Part shown: positions 35,853 to 44,419 of the stretch, piece by piece
How the letters are laid out: each line of letters opens with the position of its first letter
Position numbering within the stretch: position 1 is the stretch's first letter
Origin: Alphaproteobacteria bacterium
GTDB lineage: Bacteria > Pseudomonadota > Alphaproteobacteria > DSM-16000 > Inquilinaceae
Direction of reading: 5' to 3'
DNA: 44,610 nt
Assembly: GCA_009909005.1 (NCBI GenBank)
Contig: JAAAOG010000080.1
Span: forward strand, 1 to 44,610
The notes under the pieces: generated by a model
Seen by the model: only the letters and a program-made list of their open reading frames with translations
Told to the model about the DNA's origin: nothing
Databases searched by the model: none
Translations under genes and position numbers: made by a program

Positions 35853-35881
35853 GACCGCACGTCGACGCCGTCACAACGGCA

Positions 35882-35935
35882 AATTGGCCCCTCCCGGAGA
35901 CGCGCCGCGTCCCCGGGAGGGTCAATTCCGTTTTT
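35882..35935 (+). terminator. Intrinsic terminator after fbaA
   Basis: A long near-perfect hairpin occupies 35882-35927. The outer arms are AATTG and CAATT, the middle arms CCCTCCCGG (35889-35897) and CCGGGAGGG (35913-35921), and the inner arms GACGCG and CGCGTC. A run TTTTT follows at 35931-35935. It starts 29 bases after the fbaA stop and is the clearest terminator in the window. Confidence 0.9.
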
Positions 35936-36043
35936 GGCACGCCGTTCTCACGCGCCGTTTTCACACGCAGGTTGGGGTGACGTCAGGAACCCCAACAATG
36001 CCAAAGGGACGCAGACCCGTCGGCGCCGCTGGCTTTGCCGGGT

Positions 36044-36090
36044 GTTGGGCTTCGCAAGCTCAGCCCAACCTACGTGTCCAACCTACGTGT
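36044..36090. repeat. Palindromic unit with two 12-bp direct repeats
   Basis: The arms GTTGGGCT (36044-36051) and AGCCCAAC (36062-36069) form a hairpin. The right arm overlaps the first of two direct repeats CAACCTACGTGT (36066-36077 and 36079-36090), followed by a third partial CTACGTGG. The core 'TTGGGCTTCGC...AGCCCAA' resembles dispersed intergenic repeats seen in many proteobacterial genomes. It stands between convergent fbaA and fbaB and may help end fbaB transcription. Confidence 0.75.
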
Positions 36091-36118
36091 CTACGTGGCC
36101 ATCAGCGCAAGGCGAGCC

Positions 36119-37048
36119 TTATTCCTTGCCCAGGTAGATGTCCTGGATCTTGTTGAGCATGGCGACCGCCTCTTCCTTGCTGCGCTGGAAGCTGTTGCGG
36201 CCTATGATCGAGCCGTTGCCGCCACCGTCGCGGATCGCCCGGGCGTCCTCATAGACGGCATCCGCGGACTTCGAAGCCCCGCCGGAGAAGACGATCAGCC
36301 GCCGGCCGCCGAAAGCGCAATGGACGAGGTGGTTGACCCGCTCGGCCATGGTCGCCCGCGGAATCTCGGTCTGCTCGTACACCTTCTTGGCGTCCGCCTG
36401 CTCGAGATAGTCGGTGGGAAGCTTCACCTTGATGACATGGGCGCCGAGCGCCGCGGCGATGTAGGTGGCGTAGCCTGCGATGTCGAGCGCCGTCTCTCCG
36501 TCCTTGCTGACATTGCCGCCGCGCGGATAGGACCAGATCACCGTGGCGATGCCGACGCTCTTGGCTTCCTCCGACATCTCGCGGATTTCCTCGTACATCT
36601 CCGGCGCTTCATCGGAGCCGGGATAGACGGTGAAGCCGATGGCCGAGCAGCCGAGCCGAAGGGCATCGTCGACCGACCCGTGGATCGCCTGGTCGGGCGC
36701 TTCCTTGGACCGGTAGAGCGTCGTCGAGCTGTTGACCTTGAGGATCAGCGGGATCTGGCCGGCATAGGTGGCGGCGCCGGCTTCGATCGCGCCGAGCGGC
36801 GCGGCATAGGCGTTGCAGCCCGATTCGATCGCCAGGTCGAAGAGGTAATGGGGGTCGTAGGCCGGCGGGTTCGGCGCGAAGCTGCGGGCCGGCCCGTGCT
36901 CCCAGCCCTGGTCGACGGGGAGGATCACCATCTTGCCCGTGCCGGCGAGCCGGCCGGTGTTGAGCATCCGGGCGATGTTGGCCTTGGTGCCGGGATTGTC
37001 GCTCTCATAATAGGAGAGGATCTTCCGGACGGTCTCGGTCGATTTCAT
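36119..37048 (-). CDS. fbaB: Class I fructose-bisphosphate aldolase (DeoC/FbaB family)
   Basis: The 309-residue TIM-barrel protein begins MKSTETVRKILSYYESDNPG and has KMVILPVDQGWEHGPARSF, a first strand typical of bacterial class I aldolases. A likely Schiff-base lysine lies in AHVIKVKLPTDYL (Lys207 or Lys209). A C-terminal phosphate site has IVFSGGASK and NGSIIGRNSFQR. It needs no metal. The function overlaps that of the facing class II enzyme; in E. coli FbaB is used in gluconeogenic growth. GGAGGAG precedes the ATG by five bases. A palindromic repeat lies just after the stop. Confidence 0.93.
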   Translation of the reverse strand: MKSTETVRKILSYYESDNPGTKANIARMLNTGRLAGTGKMVILPVDQGWEHGPARSFAPNPPAYDPHYLFDLAIESGCNAYAAPLGAIEAGAATYAGQIPLILKVNSSTTLYRSKEAPDQAIHGSVDDALRLGCSAIGFTVYPGSDEAPEMYEEIREMSEEAKSVGIATVIWSYPRGGNVSKDGETALDIAGYATYIAAALGAHVIKVKLPTDYLEQADAKKVYEQTEIPRATMAERVNHLVHCAFGGRRLIVFSGGASKSADAVYEDARAIRDGGGNGSIIGRNSFQRSKEEAVAMLNKIQDIYLGKE

Positions 37049-37325
37049 GCTTGCTCCTCCGCTTGAGCTGGTCGGAATTGTTGCTGGGGCCGCTCAGGGC
37101 CCTCCGGACGGGCGCGTCGGCAACGACGCGCAGGGGCGAGGGCCAGGTGCGCTTCGGCACATTTCACAGGCCCTGGCCCGGCCGGCGAACCGGCATCCGG
37201 AACTGGGCGCATCATACAAAGCGTCCATGGTGATTGCGAGGGCAGCGGCGCCGCCTGTGATGTGCTGTCGCTGCCGGCAAGATTAAAGGAGGGTGGGCGA
37301 CGCGGCCCGGGCCTCGCCACGCCGG

Positions 37326-38054
37326 TCAGACGAACCAGCACACCATCTCCCGCCAGCGCCGATAGGAATGCGCCTTGCCGCTCCACACCTTGAAGAGGTG
37401 CCAGATGCCCTTGTTCCACAGCGTGTCGCTCAGAAACTGGTTGTCGGGATAGAAGGGATCGGCTTCCCCGACCACGATCTTGATGTCGAGCCTGCGAATC
37501 CGCTCCAGCGCATCATGGTCGTTCATGTTCGGCATGTAATGATTTGGCATATGGAAATAGATGTCTGAATCGTAATAGCCGTCGAACAGATTGCGATAGC
37601 CCGGCGGCGACTGGGTCAGGTCGTAACGGCCGCTCAGCGCGACGACGCGATTGAAAATCTCCGGATGACGCAAAGCAATATTGACCGCGTGATAAGCGCC
37701 GAGACTACAGCCATGCGAAATCGCGAACGGATTATCGTTCAGGGACCGGCTCAGCGGCAAGACCTCATTCAGCACGTACTTTTCATATTCCATATGGCGA
37801 ACAATGCGGCCCCGCGGCTCGCACCAATCGCAATAGAATGTTTCATGATCGATGCTGTCTACGCAATAAAGCTGCAGCCAGCCCATGCGGATATGGTGAC
37901 CCAGCGCGTCGACCATGCCCATATTCTCATAGTCGAAGAAGCGGCCGGAGCGGGTCGGGAAGACCAGGACCCGGGCGCCGGCATGGCCGAACACCAGCAG
38001 TTCCATGTCGCGACCCAGGCCGCCACAGAACCATTTATAATACTCGCGTTTCAT
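37326..38054 (-). CDS. Putative esterase (alpha/beta hydrolase, esterase D-like)
   Basis: The 242-residue protein has the esterase family (PF00756-like) plan: an N-terminal strand region ELLVFGHAGARVLVFPTRSG, the nucleophile elbow SHGCSLGAYHAVN (Ser117 in a G-C-S-L-G box), Asp199 in VVGEADPFYP and His229 in GKAHSYRRW. These form the usual Ser-Asp-His triad. The substrate is unknown and there is no signal peptide, so it is probably cytoplasmic. The ATG at 38054 was preferred to one at 38102 because the extra residues look unstructured and lie within a palindromic region; the ribosome binding site is poor. It is divergent from an SGNH hydrolase gene. Confidence 0.82.
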   Translation of the reverse strand: MKREYYKWFCGGLGRDMELLVFGHAGARVLVFPTRSGRFFDYENMGMVDALGHHIRMGWLQLYCVDSIDHETFYCDWCEPRGRIVRHMEYEKYVLNEVLPLSRSLNDNPFAISHGCSLGAYHAVNIALRHPEIFNRVVALSGRYDLTQSPPGYRNLFDGYYDSDIYFHMPNHYMPNMNDHDALERIRRLDIKIVVGEADPFYPDNQFLSDTLWNKGIWHLFKVWSGKAHSYRRWREMVCWFV

Positions 38055-38058
38055 GGGC

Positions 38059-38096
38059 GTGACACAATTGTGACATCCCTTTGTGAGTAAAGGGAT
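38059..38096. promoter_or_regulatory. Direct repeat and hairpin just upstream of the esterase start
   Basis: GTGACA occurs at 38059-38064 and 38070-38075 (11 bp apart), around the palindrome CACAATTGTG. Next to it are perfect arms ATCCCTTT (38075-38082) and AAAGGGAT (38089-38096) with a 6-nt loop. These lie 5-42 bp upstream of the esterase ATG, so they could be an operator or a leader structure that controls translation. Confidence 0.45.
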
Positions 38097-38328
38097 TGGC
38101 ATCGGAGAGAACCCCCGGAGATCTCGCGGGGACGTATCAGATTCGGGTTACCGTTTGAAGACAGTCGGACGTTGTGGCATCTTGCCGCAAAGTCGTCGGA
38201 CGGCCGGACGGCGCGCACAAAACTGTCGATTGACTGCCGGCCGCCGCGACCAGGATTATCGGCAGCGGTGCGGTGAAGCGGCTTGCAGCACCGCAGCGGC
38301 AGAAACGGAAAACGGGTGTCGCAGAAAC

Positions 38329-39072
38329 ATGGCGAACTGGTTCGAAGACGAGGTGCGGGAGCTGGAAAGGCGGCCGCTGCCGGAAGACACCCGCAATCTG
38401 GTGCTGTTCTATGGCAGCTCGTCCTTCACGCTGTGGGAGGACATGCCGCGCTGGTTCCCCGGCTATAACATTCTGAACCGCGGGTTCGGCGGCTCGACCC
38501 TGGCGGACTGCCTGGAATTCTTCGACCGGCTCGTCGTGCCGGTCTCACCGAAGGCAATCCTCCTCTATGCCGGCGACAACGACCTCGACCAGGGCGTCGG
38601 GCCCGAGGAGCTCATCCGGTATCTCCGGACCTTCATCGCGCGCAAGCGCCAGGCGCTGGGCGACACCCCGATGGCCTATCTGTCGGTGAAGCTCAGCGTC
38701 GCCCGCCTGCATCTGATGCACAAATTCGCATACACCAACTATGCCGTCGAACGCTTCCTGGCCGACCAGGAAGACGTGGATTTCATCAATATCTTCCGCC
38801 GCATGTCGGGCCGCGGCATCGCCCCGTTCCGGCGCTATTACACCCACGACGATTTGCACATGAACGCGCACGGCTACTGCCTCTGGGGCGCGGCGATCAA
38901 CGATTACCTCACGGACCTCGACCGCCGGCTGGGCGGCGGGCTGAAAGTCCGCCCCGAAGCGGAGGAGTCGGCGCGACGCGCGGTGTGCGAGACCTCGCTG
39001 GCCGAAGCCCGGGCCCGGGCCGAGGCGGCGCGGCAGGCCGAGGCCGTGCCCAAGGCTGCCGCTGCCGAGTGA
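38329..39072 (+). CDS. SGNH/GDSL-like hydrolase
   Basis: The 247-residue protein carries the SGNH blocks: block I LVLFYGSSSF (Ser near residue 30-32, in place of GDS), block II NRGFGGSTLADCL (Gly), block III LLYAGDNDL (Asn84) and block V HDDLHMNAHGY (Asp174 or Asp175, and His177). Such enzymes cleave esters, often O-acyl groups of sugars or lipids. A C-terminal Ala/Glu/Arg-rich helix (about 210-247) is extra. No signal peptide is seen. The frame is open from 38083, but the fold starts at the ATG at 38329; the ribosome binding site is weak. The divergent esterase neighbour suggests both act on acylated compounds. Confidence 0.85.
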   Translation: MANWFEDEVRELERRPLPEDTRNLVLFYGSSSFTLWEDMPRWFPGYNILNRGFGGSTLADCLEFFDRLVVPVSPKAILLYAGDNDLDQGVGPEELIRYLRTFIARKRQALGDTPMAYLSVKLSVARLHLMHKFAYTNYAVERFLADQEDVDFINIFRRMSGRGIAPFRRYYTHDDLHMNAHGYCLWGAAINDYLTDLDRRLGGGLKVRPEAEESARRAVCETSLAEARARAEAARQAEAVPKAAAAE

Positions 39073-39084
39073 GTGCCGGCAGCC

Positions 39085-39951
39085 TCAGCCGGCCGCCGCG
39101 TTTATGATTCCCGCGTATTTCGTCGCCTTATCGAAAGTGTCCTCCAGCTCCGCCCACCATCGCTTCGGCAGCTCGACGATCATCACCGTATCGGGCCGGA
39201 AGGACAGCTGCGGCAGGATCTCCTCCCACGGAATGCCGCCCCAGCCCAGCGGCAGGTGCAGATCGCCCAGGCCATAGGCGAAGCGTTCGGAGGCGGTGAA
39301 GGTCTTCAGCGTCGGCAGCCTGCCGAAGGAATCGTGCACGTGCAGGTGGTTGACCAGCGGCGCGAAGGCCTTCAGCGCCGAGAGATAGTCCATGCCCTTG
39401 CCGGTGGTCATGATCCAGGCATGGCTGAAATCAAGCGTGCCGCAGATATTGGGGTGATCAAGGCCCTCCAGGTGGCGGGCCAGCTCGACCGGGTCGGCCG
39501 TCCAGGCATAGCCGTCTTCCATGAACAGGTTCTCGACGCAGATGCGCACGCCATAGCGCTCGGCGATCGGCACCACCTCCAGCAGCGTCCGGCGCTCCAT
39601 CGCCAGCAGCGCCGCCGGGTCGACGCTGCCCGGCTTGCCCATCGGCCGGCCGGTATGGTGCACCAGCACATCGGCGCCGACGGCGTCGCACAGCTCGAGC
39701 ATGAAATTGGCCGAGAGCGCCCCGTGCACCGAATAGCCGAGATTGCGGCCGGCGCAGATCCGGGCGAGCCGGGCGCGGCGCGACGGCACCGGCCGCCCGG
39801 CAACGATCACATCCTCCAGGCAGAGCGACAGCTCGGCATGGGTGGCGCCGATCGCCTCGAACCGGTCGAGCGATTCGGCCAGCTCGCCGAGATCGCCGGA
39901 GCCGCCGCTGGTGCTGAAACCGACGCCTTTGATAATGGGGCCCAGGGTCAT
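39085..39951 (-). CDS. Sugar phosphate isomerase/epimerase-like TIM barrel (xylose isomerase-like)
   Basis: The 288-residue protein starts MTLGPIIKGVGFSTSGGSGD and shows the AP-endonuclease-2/xylose-isomerase TIM-barrel pattern. Metal-ligand candidates are Glu in RICVENLFMED, Asp/His in NICGTLDFSHAW, His in VNHLHVHDSFG, and Glu in TVMIVELPKRWW. The SVHGALSANFM strand is also typical. Members isomerise or epimerise sugars or inositols; the substrate is unknown. AGGAG stands eight bases before the ATG at 39951; the longer frame to 40032 has no such site. It converges with the SGNH gene, 12 bp apart. Confidence 0.82.
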   Translation of the reverse strand: MTLGPIIKGVGFSTSGGSGDLGELAESLDRFEAIGATHAELSLCLEDVIVAGRPVPSRRARLARICAGRNLGYSVHGALSANFMLELCDAVGADVLVHHTGRPMGKPGSVDPAALLAMERRTLLEVVPIAERYGVRICVENLFMEDGYAWTADPVELARHLEGLDHPNICGTLDFSHAWIMTTGKGMDYLSALKAFAPLVNHLHVHDSFGRLPTLKTFTASERFAYGLGDLHLPLGWGGIPWEEILPQLSFRPDTVMIVELPKRWWAELEDTFDKATKYAGIINAAAG

Positions 39952-40068
39952 GCCTTCCGCTCCTGTCTTGTCGACCGACCGTTCGTCCGCGGCACTATGA
40001 TGGCAAGGCCATGTCAGTTTAAACCATTTCAAGGTCGAGCTTTCCGGTTCTTTGCGAGATGGCGACGG

Positions 40069-40329
40069 ATGACGATCGAGCGGGATGAGGCGACAGATGA
40101 GCAGACTACCCGCGTTAAGCGGGTCGACGGCGTTCTCTATGTCCAGCGGCCCGACGGCTCCTGGCAGCGGGACGATCAGCCGGATTTGACGGATTGGCAG
40201 CGTGTCGAGGCTTTCACCGACGACCAGATCGAACGCATGCGCGAAGAGGATGGCGACGACGACTGGTTCGATCAGGCGGACGGCACATGGCGCGTCGTCG
40301 ACCCCTCAAAGCCCGACGCTGCCGAATAG
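40069..40329 (+). CDS. Small acidic hypothetical protein
   Basis: This 86-residue, strongly acidic protein (MTIERDEATDEQTTRVKRVD) contains VDGVLYVQRPDGSW, a short stretch with Trp/Asp repeats (DLTDWQRVEAFTDDQIERMRE) and DGTWRVVDPSKPD. There is no membrane segment. I do not recognise a family. The phrase FTDDQIERM recalls some antitoxin-like helices, but this is weak. The ribosome binding site is poor. The frame continues upstream to 39073 as the antisense of the TIM-barrel gene, which is a shadow. It precedes sdhE by 100 bp. Confidence 0.5.
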   Translation: MTIERDEATDEQTTRVKRVDGVLYVQRPDGSWQRDDQPDLTDWQRVEAFTDDQIERMREEDGDDDWFDQADGTWRVVDPSKPDAAE

Positions 40330-40372
40330 CCGCTGGCTTGCCATAGCCTGATCCTGTCGCAGGGCCGCGGGT

Positions 40373-40401
40373 TTGCCGCGAGGCTTCGGCCCCGCTATAT
40401 C
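40373..40401 (+). promoter_or_regulatory. Candidate sigma70-type promoter for sdhE-mfd
   Basis: TTGCCG (40373-40378) and TATATC (40396-40401) are 17 bp apart, each matching consensus at four of six positions. Transcription would begin near 40408, about 22 bases before the sdhE ATG. Confidence 0.45.
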
Positions 40402-40429
40402 GTGCCGGTATCCTTGAGGAGAGTGCCCC

Positions 40430-40741
40430 ATGGCCGCCGGACACGAACCGCCGCGTTTCGACGAGAACGACCCCCATTTTGCCATGCGCCGCATGCTGCG
40501 CTTTCGCAGCTGGCATCGCGGCACGAAGGAGTCCGACCTGCTCCTGGGCAGCTTCGCCGACCGCCATCTGCCGGAGATGACCCCCGAGCAGCTCGAGACC
40601 TACGCTGTGCTGATCGAAAAGCCTGATCACGAGATCTACAATTGGAAGGTCGGTCGCGACCCCGTGCCGCCGGAGCTCGACACGGACATCATGGCGATGC
40701 TGAAAGCCCACGCGATCTCCCTCAGCGAGCCCGAAGAGTGA
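40430..40741 (+). CDS. sdhE: SdhE / SDHAF2 flavinylation factor
   Basis: The 103-residue protein has the SdhE motif RGTKESDLLLGSFADRHLP (RGxxE), which promotes covalent FAD attachment to SdhA and FrdA. The second half, MTPEQLETYAVLIEKPDHEIYNW, is the standard helix pattern. A clear GAGGAGA precedes the ATG. Because SdhE flavinylates SDH and FRD flavoproteins, it may serve the FrdA coded 10 kb away. The stop overlaps the mfd start (GTGA), so both are co-translated. In many alphaproteobacteria it stands between recG and mfd. Confidence 0.93.
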   Translation: MAAGHEPPRFDENDPHFAMRRMLRFRSWHRGTKESDLLLGSFADRHLPEMTPEQLETYAVLIEKPDHEIYNWKVGRDPVPPELDTDIMAMLKAHAISLSEPEE

Positions 40742-43700
40742 CCCTGACAGCCGCCGCCGCCCTGCCCGACCCCGAGACCACGACGGAAGACGGGACCGCG
40801 GCACCGCTGACCATTGCCGGCGCGCCGGAGGGCCAGGATGCCCGCATGCTGGCGCTGTTCGCCGCCCGGCGGCCCGGCCGCGGCCTGCTGCACATCGCCT
40901 TGGATGACGCAAGGGCGGCGCGGCTCGCCTGGCTGCTCGCCTTCTTCGCGCCGGAAACCGAGGTGGTGCAGCTGCCCGCCTGGGACTGCCTGCCCTATGA
41001 CCGGGTCTCCCCCAATCCGGAGATCGTCGCCCGCCGCATCGCCGCCCTCAGCCGGCTTGCCGGCGGCCTCGACCCCAAGCGGCCGACCATCGTCATCACC
41101 ACCGTCAACGCCGCCCTGCAAAGGGTGCCGCCGCGTCTAATCATGGGCACCGCCGGCCGGCCGCTCCGGATCGGCGACCGGCTCGACCTCGACGAGCTGC
41201 AGGCGACACTGGTCCGCCACGGCTACTCCCGAGCGCAGACGGTGCGCGAACCCGGCGAGTTCGCCTTCCGGGGCGGCATTGTCGACCTCTTCCCGCCTGG
41301 GACGGAAGAGCCGCTCAGGCTCGACTTTTTCGGCGACGAGCTCGACACCATCCGCAGCTTCGATTCGCTGTCGCAACGCACCACCGGCAAGCGCGACGAG
41401 GTCGGGCTGGAGCCGATGGCCGAGCTGTTCCTCGACTCCGAATCGATCGCCCGCTTCCGGGCCGGCTATCGCGAGCTGTTCGGCGCCGTCACCGACGACG
41501 ACCCGCTCTACGAGGCGGTCAGCGAGGGGCGGCGCTATACCGGCATGGAGCACTGGCTGCCGCTGTTCCATGCCGAGATGGAGACGCTGTTCGACTATCT
41601 GCCCGATGCGATGGTCACGCTCGACCACCAGCTGGAGCAGGCGCGCGACGCCCGCATCGGCCAGGTCGCCGAGTTCTACGAGGCCCGGCAGACCTTCCAG
41701 ACCCAGGTCCGCGCGTCCGCCGCGCCGGTGTACAAGCCGCTGCCGCCCGACCGGCTCTATCTCGACGCCGACGCCTGGGCGCAGGCCATGGCCGGCCGGC
41801 CGATCGGCCGCCTTTCGCCCTTCGGCGCCCCCTCGGAGAGCGGCGACATCGTCGATGCCGGCGCCCGCAAGGGCCGCGATTTCGCCGATGTCCGCGCCAA
41901 GGCCGAGACCAATGTGTTCGACGAAGTCCGGCAGCACGCCAGGGCCCTGGAGGGAGACGGCCGACGCATCGTCATCGCTGGCTATACCACCGGGGCGCGG
42001 GAGCGCCTGCGGCACCTGATGCGCGAACACGGCGTCGCCGACATCGCGGCGATCGAGCGCTGGGCCGAGGCCGCCGACCTGCCGCCGCGGCAATGGGCGG
42101 CGGCGGTGCTGCCGCTCGAATCGGGCATCCTCGCGCCCGACATCGCCGTCATCACCGAGCAGGACATCCTCGGCGACCGGCTGACCCGGCCGGTGAAGAA
42201 GCGCAAGAAGGCCGACGCCTTCATCTCCGAGGTCTCCTCGCTCAGCCCCGGCGACGTCGTCGTCCACAGCGAGCACGGCTTCGGCCGCTATGACGGGCTG
42301 GAGACCCTCACCATTTCCGGCGGCGCCCCGCATGACTGCCTGAAGGTGGTCTACGCGGACAACGACAAGCTGTTCATCCCTGTCGAGAACATCGAGGTGC
42401 TGTCGCGCTTCGGACCGGCCGACAGCGAGGTCCCGCTCGACAAGCTGGGCGGCGCCGGCTGGCAGGCGCGCAAGGCCAAGGTCAAGAAGCGCCTCAAGGA
42501 CATGGCCGACGAGCTGATGCGCGTTGCCGCCGCGCGCCAGACCCGCGAGGCCGAACCGCTGCCGCCGCCGGACGGCGTGTATGAGGAGTTCGCCGCCCGC
42601 TTCCCCTACCCCGAGACCGACGATCAGCTGCGCGCCATCGAGGACGTGCTGCAGGACCTGCAGGCCGGCAAGCCGATGGACCGGCTGGTCTGCGGCGATG
42701 TCGGCTTCGGCAAGACCGAGGTGGCGCTCAGGGCCGCCTTCCTCGCCGCCATGAACGGCGTCCAGGTCGCCGTGGTGGTGCCGACCACCCTGCTCGCCCG
42801 CCAGCACCACCGCACCTTCCGCGAGCGCTTCCAGGGCCTGCCGCTGAACCTGGCGCAGCTGTCGCGCATGGTCGGCGCCAAGGAGTCGAAGGCGGTGCGC
42901 GACGGCCTGACGGATGGGAGCGTCGACATCGTCGTCGGCACCCATGCGCTGCTCTCGCAGACCGTGAAGTTCAAGCGCCTCGGCCTGATCGTCGTCGACG
43001 AGGAGCAGCATTTCGGCGTCAAGCAGAAGGAACGGCTGAAGCAGCTGCGCCACGACGTCCACGTCCTCACTTTGACGGCAACGCCCATACCCCGCACCCT
43101 GCAGCTGGCGCTGACCGGGGTGCGCGAGCTGTCGCTGATCGCCACGCCGCCGGTCGACCGGCTGGCGGTGCGCACCTTCGTGCTGCCCTTCGATCCGGTG
43201 GTGATCCGCGAGGCGATCCTTCGCGAGCATTTCCGCGGCGGCCAGACCTATTATGTCTGCCCGCGCATCGAGGACCTCGCCGACGTCGAAGAGGAGCTGA
43301 AGGCCCTGGTGCCGGAGGTGAAGATCGTCACCGCCCATGGCCGGATGGCCGCCAGCCGGCTGGAGGAGGTGATGTCGGCTTTCTATGACGGCCAGTTCGA
43401 CGTGCTGCTCAGCACCTCGATCGTCGAAAGCGGCCTCGACGTGCCGACCGCCAACACTCTGGTGGTCCACCGCGCCGACATGTTCGGCCTCGCCCAGCTC
43501 TACCAGCTGCGCGGCCGCATCGGCCGGTCGAAGGTGCGCGGCTATGCCTATCTGACCTACCAGCCGCGCCGCACCCTGTCGAAGACCTCGCAGCAGCGGC
43601 TCAACGTCATCGAGACGCTGGACACGCTGGGCGCCGGCTTTTCCCTGGCCAGCCATGACATGGACATCCGCGGCGCCGGCAACCTGCTGGGCGAGGAGCA

Positions 43701-44250
43701 GTCCGGCCATATCCGCGAGGTCGGGGCCGAGCTCTACCAGCAGCTGCTGCAGGAGGCGGTCGCCGCGGCCAAGGACGCGGAGACGGAAGAGGCCGCGGAA
43801 CAGTGGACGCCGCAGATCAATCTCGGCATGCCGGTGCTGATCCCGGAGGACTATGTCGCCGACCTGCATGTCCGGCTCGACCTCTACCGGCGTGTGGCGC
43901 GGCTGGTCGACCAGAGCGAGATCGACTCCTTTGCCGCCGAGCTGGTCGACCGCTTCGGCACGCTGCCGGGCGAGGTCGAGAACCTCCTGACCGTGGTGGC
44001 GCTGAAGCAGCTCTGCCGGGCGGCGGGGGTCGAGCGGCTGGATGCCGGGCCGCGCGGCGCCGTCGTCACCTTCCGCAACAACAGTTTTGCAAAGCCGGAC
44101 CGCCTGGTCGCCTATCTCACCAAACAGGCGGGGGCGGCCAAGCTGCGCCCCGACCACAAGCTGGTCGTCACCCGCGCCTGGGACGACCTCGCCACCCGCA
44201 TCCAGGGCGCCCGCAAGTTCATGCAGAACCTGGCCAAGCTGGCGGCATAG
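40738..44250 (+). CDS. mfd: Transcription-repair coupling factor Mfd
   Basis: The 1170-residue protein (E. coli 1148) has the UvrB-like N-terminal domains (LPAWDCLPYDRVSPNPEIVA, REPGEFAFRGGIVDLFPPG). The RNA polymerase interaction domain follows (PGDVVVHSEHGFGRYDGLE), then helicase motifs: Walker A CGDVGFGKTEVALRAA (about residue 653), TTLLARQH, DEEQ box VVDEEQHFGVKQKE (about 752), TATPIPRTLQLAL, TSIVESGLDVP and QLRGRIGRS. The C-terminal TRCF domain includes GMPVLIPEDYV. Mfd removes stalled RNA polymerase and recruits UvrA. The GTG start at 40738 overlaps the sdhE stop; a longer frame from 40642 overlaps sdhE and is not favoured. Confidence 0.97.
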   Translation: MTLTAAAALPDPETTTEDGTAAPLTIAGAPEGQDARMLALFAARRPGRGLLHIALDDARAARLAWLLAFFAPETEVVQLPAWDCLPYDRVSPNPEIVARRIAALSRLAGGLDPKRPTIVITTVNAALQRVPPRLIMGTAGRPLRIGDRLDLDELQATLVRHGYSRAQTVREPGEFAFRGGIVDLFPPGTEEPLRLDFFGDELDTIRSFDSLSQRTTGKRDEVGLEPMAELFLDSESIARFRAGYRELFGAVTDDDPLYEAVSEGRRYTGMEHWLPLFHAEMETLFDYLPDAMVTLDHQLEQARDARIGQVAEFYEARQTFQTQVRASAAPVYKPLPPDRLYLDADAWAQAMAGRPIGRLSPFGAPSESGDIVDAGARKGRDFADVRAKAETNVFDEVRQHARALEGDGRRIVIAGYTTGARERLRHLMREHGVADIAAIERWAEAADLPPRQWAAAVLPLESGILAPDIAVITEQDILGDRLTRPVKKRKKADAFISEVSSLSPGDVVVHSEHGFGRYDGLETLTISGGAPHDCLKVVYADNDKLFIPVENIEVLSRFGPADSEVPLDKLGGAGWQARKAKVKKRLKDMADELMRVAAARQTREAEPLPPPDGVYEEFAARFPYPETDDQLRAIEDVLQDLQAGKPMDRLVCGDVGFGKTEVALRAAFLAAMNGVQVAVVVPTTLLARQHHRTFRERFQGLPLNLAQLSRMVGAKESKAVRDGLTDGSVDIVVGTHALLSQTVKFKRLGLIVVDEEQHFGVKQKERLKQLRHDVHVLTLTATPIPRTLQLALTGVRELSLIATPPVDRLAVRTFVLPFDPVVIREAILREHFRGGQTYYVCPRIEDLADVEEELKALVPEVKIVTAHGRMAASRLEEVMSAFYDGQFDVLLSTSIVESGLDVPTANTLVVHRADMFGLAQLYQLRGRIGRSKVRGYAYLTYQPRRTLSKTSQQRLNVIETLDTLGAGFSLASHDMDIRGAGNLLGEEQSGHIREVGAELYQQLLQEAVAAAKDAETEEAAEQWTPQINLGMPVLIPEDYVADLHVRLDLYRRVARLVDQSEIDSFAAELVDRFGTLPGEVENLLTVVALKQLCRAAGVERLDAGPRGAVVTFRNNSFAKPDRLVAYLTKQAGAAKLRPDHKLVVTRAWDDLATRIQGARKFMQNLAKLAA

Positions 44251-44265
44251 GCGGCACTTGCGAGC

Positions 44266-44340
44266 GTAGGGCACGCACATGTGCATGCCCATCACCGTCG
44301 ATGTTACGCCATAAGGCATGCAGCAAGCTGCATGCCCTAC
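44266..44340. repeat. Composite palindromic repeat after mfd
   Basis: A 22-bp near-perfect palindrome (44269-44290, centred on CACATGTG, one mismatch) and a second palindrome (44315-44336, 10-bp arms GGCATGCAGC around AA) are joined by 24 bp. The outer ends, GTAGGGCA at 44266-44273 and TGCCCTAC at 44333-44340, are themselves inverted. This looks like a paired REP-type intergenic element and may end mfd transcription. Confidence 0.75.
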
Positions 44341-44381
44341 AGCCCAAAACAATTTTTAGCCTGCCGCGCAATTCACTTCCG

Positions 44382-44398
44382 ACCGGATCATGTCCGGT
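44382..44398. repeat. Small inverted repeat in the mfd-metH gap
   Basis: Perfect 6-bp arms ACCGGA (44382-44387) and TCCGGT (44393-44398) with a 5-nt loop. It lies between the composite palindrome and the metH-side hairpin; role unknown. Confidence 0.4.
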
Positions 44399-44419
44399 GC
44401 GGCCAATGGTGAGACCTTT

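Noticed and set aside
41137-44352. Open minus-strand frame of about 1071 codons opposite mfd.
   Set aside because: It is the antisense of a clear Mfd gene; its translation is His/Arg/Gly/Val-rich with no family motif, which is common in GC-rich genes.
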